NCBI RefSeq assembly: GCF_001279775.1
Contig: NZ_LGDG01000062.1
Span: forward strand, 1-7,019
DNA: 7,019 nucleotides
Source of the DNA: Streptomyces sp. MMG1533
GTDB taxonomy: Bacteria; Actinomycetota; Actinomycetes; Streptomycetales; Streptomycetaceae
Direction: 5' to 3'
Shown here: positions 6,338-7,019 of the stretch, in pieces
How positions within the stretch are numbered: the stretch's first letter is position 1
How the letters are laid out: every line of letters begins with the position of its first letter
The notes under the pieces: model-generated
Database searches by the model: none
What the model saw: only the letters and a program-made list of their open reading frames with translations
Told to the model about the DNA's origin: nothing
Position numbers and translations under genes: made by a program

Positions 6338-6374
6338 ACCATACGGCCCGCCACTGACAGTGACCCAGTCGCGC
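6338..6374 (-). promoter_or_regulatory. Candidate promoter for the nuclease-regulator operon, possibly leaderless
   Basis: On the minus strand TATGGT (4 of 6 matches to TATAAT) ends 8 nt before the ATG at 6329. A weak -35-like GGGTCA lies 17 nt further upstream. A transcript starting 7-9 nt after the -10 would begin at or next to the ATG, giving a leaderless message, which is common in actinobacteria and would explain the missing Shine-Dalgarno. The dyad CACTG-A-CAGTG (plus strand 6352-6362) lies in the spacer and could be an operator. This is inference from short motifs. Confidence 0.35.
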
Positions 6375-6425
6375 TCGCGGCCGGTGCGACGACGGAGGAA
6401 ACACGGGGGGTGCCGGGGCGGAACG

Positions 6426-6435
6426 CGTCGCGACG
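6426..6435. repeat. 10-bp palindrome CGTCGCGACG near a divergent -10-like element
   Basis: CGTCGCGACG is a perfect 10-bp palindrome lying 6 bp upstream of a TACCAT hexamer (6442-6447) that could be the -10 of the rightward gene. No convincing -35 accompanies it. It may be an operator in the divergent region, but GC-rich sequence yields such palindromes by chance. Confidence 0.3.
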
Positions 6436-6459
6436 GCCGCATACCATCGACCCGAGACC

Positions 6460-6482
6460 CTCCCGACCGGCAGGCGCGGGAG
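6460..6482 (+). repeat. Small inverted repeat in the leader of the last gene
   Basis: CTCCCG (6460-6465) pairs with CGGGAG (6477-6482) across an 11-nt loop, ending 11 nt before the Shine-Dalgarno region of the last gene. If transcription starts near 6454 it would form a small 5'-UTR hairpin. Weak evidence. Confidence 0.3.
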
Positions 6483-6493
6483 ACGCTTCGAAC

Positions 6494-6499
6494 GAGGGG
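6494..6499 (+). promoter_or_regulatory. Shine-Dalgarno of the rightmost gene
   Basis: GAGGGG ends 5 nt before GTG 6505. It gives a plausible ribosome-binding site and is the main support for translation starting at that GTG. Confidence 0.6.
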
Positions 6500-6504
6500 A
6501 CACC

Positions 6505-7019
6505 GTGGACGAGAGCGGCGGCAGCGGGCAGCCGCGGCCCGGCAGCGACGAGTCGGCCGAGCACCGCGCAGCACCTGCGACCCCGACCCCCGACCCCGCC
6601 CACCCCGACGAGGCCACGGCGACCGACGAACCGACCATGGTCGTACGGCGGTTCGATCTTCCCCCCGGCGACGACAGCACCGGGGGCGACGCCACGGGGC
6701 GCGGAGGCACGGGCCCCGAAAGCCAGGGCACGGGCCACGAGGGCAAGGCCCTCGAAGACCACGGCCCGGAAGCAGCCGCTCGCCAAGCGCACGGTCCCGA
6801 AGCGCAGGGCTCCGGAAACCAGGATTCCGGAAACCAGGACTCCGCAGAACTCGGCTCCGAAGCCGAGGCGCCCGCGGCCCAGGGCTCCGGAATCAACGGC
6901 TCCGCAGGCAACGGGCAGGACGCACAGGCCCCCGAGGCCCAGGTCCCGGCCGGCCACGCTCAGGGCCCCGAGGCTCAAGCCCCCGCCGGCCAGAGGCAAG
7001 ACGTGGGAACCCCCGCCCG
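6505..7019 (+). CDS. N-terminal part of an uncharacterised protein with a long disordered leader (partial; possibly a site-2 protease-type membrane protein)
   Basis: From GTG 6505 the frame stays open to the window edge: 171 complete codons and no stop. The visible part has no domain, signal peptide or membrane segment. It is rich in Gly, Ala, Gln, Glu, Pro and Ser, opening MDESGGSGQPRPGSDESAEH, with one more ordinary island, TMVVRRFDLPPGD (about 44-56). Later residues are degenerate repeats of AQGSG, SGNQDSGNQD and APEAQ. Third-position G/C is high in this frame, which supports real coding. It diverges from the nuclease gene across 175 bp. In Streptomyces I recall a gene for a site-2 protease-family (M50) membrane protein next to this nuclease, often with an acidic, low-complexity cytoplasmic leader, so the domain may lie beyond the edge. 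That identification is inference only. Confidence 0.6.
   Translation, partial: MDESGGSGQPRPGSDESAEHRAAPATPTPDPAHPDEATATDEPTMVVRRFDLPPGDDSTGGDATGRGGTGPESQGTGHEGKALEDHGPEAAARQAHGPEAQGSGNQDSGNQDSAELGSEAEAPAAQGSGINGSAGNGQDAQAPEAQVPAGHAQGPEAQAPAGQRQDVGTPA
6811..6840 (+). repeat. Two tandem 15-bp repeats encoding SGNQD-SGNQD
   Basis: TCCGGAAACCAGGAT (6811-6825) is followed directly by TCCGGAAACCAGGAC (6826-6840), one mismatch in 15 bp. They keep the reading frame and add five residues per unit to the disordered leader of the last gene. Near identity at the DNA level suggests recent slippage duplication. Confidence 0.75.

Noticed and set aside
5722..6357. 211-codon plus-strand frame opposite the nuclease gene
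   Set aside because: Ser/Arg-rich shadow of a gene with intact nuclease motifs.
6330..6911. Upstream in-frame extension of the nuclease gene to 6911
   Set aside because: The added residues are Pro/Ser/Trp low-complexity and lie antisense to the divergent gene that starts at 6505; no ribosome-binding site was found.

Overview
The window looks like an ordinary chromosomal segment of a Streptomyces or close actinomycete. It is very GC-rich with G/C in most third codon positions, uses GTG starts, has lipobox lipoproteins, and carries long spurious antisense reading frames. The gene set (metH end, HAD hydrolase, RecB-like Fe-S nuclease) matches, from memory, the metH-to-proteasome-locus neighbourhood of actinobacteria. 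I could run no database search, so family names rest on motifs read by eye.

Layout. (1) Bases 3-98, plus: last 31 codons of a gene recognised as cobalamin-dependent methionine synthase, metH. (2) 99-209: gap holding a perfect 30-bp palindrome. (3) 210-911, plus: HAD-superfamily phosphatase/phosphomutase-like hydrolase, 233 aa. (4) 912-1320: 409-bp gene-free leader with several inverted repeats, before (5) 1321-2925 and (6) 2994-4574, plus: two tandem, paralogous family-5 (peptide-type) solute-binding lipoproteins with no permease or ATPase gene beside them. (7) 4589-4633: a 19-bp perfect stem-loop serving as a terminator between convergent genes. (8) 4645-5316, minus: NarL/LuxR-type response regulator with no kinase nearby. 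(9) 5331-6329, minus: RecB/Cas4-like PD-(D/E)XK nuclease with four cysteines suited to a 4Fe-4S cluster; it ends 14 nt upstream of the regulator, so the two probably form one operon. (10) 6330-6504: divergent promoter region. (11) 6505 to the window end, plus: a GTG-initiated gene, open to the edge, whose visible 171 residues are a disordered, Gly/Ala/Gln/Glu-rich tail. From synteny it may be a site-2 protease-type membrane protein, but no domain is visible.

How the parts work together. The two binding lipoproteins would sit on the outer face of the membrane and capture peptides or similar ligands for an importer encoded elsewhere. The nuclease-regulator pair would be transcribed together from the divergent region, perhaps as a leaderless message. 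MetH and the HAD enzyme are housekeeping neighbours. I found no mobile element, CRISPR array, tRNA/rRNA or clearly novel multi-gene system. The most distinctive points are the unpartnered tandem binding proteins, the regulator coupled to the Fe-S nuclease, and the long disordered leader of the last gene.
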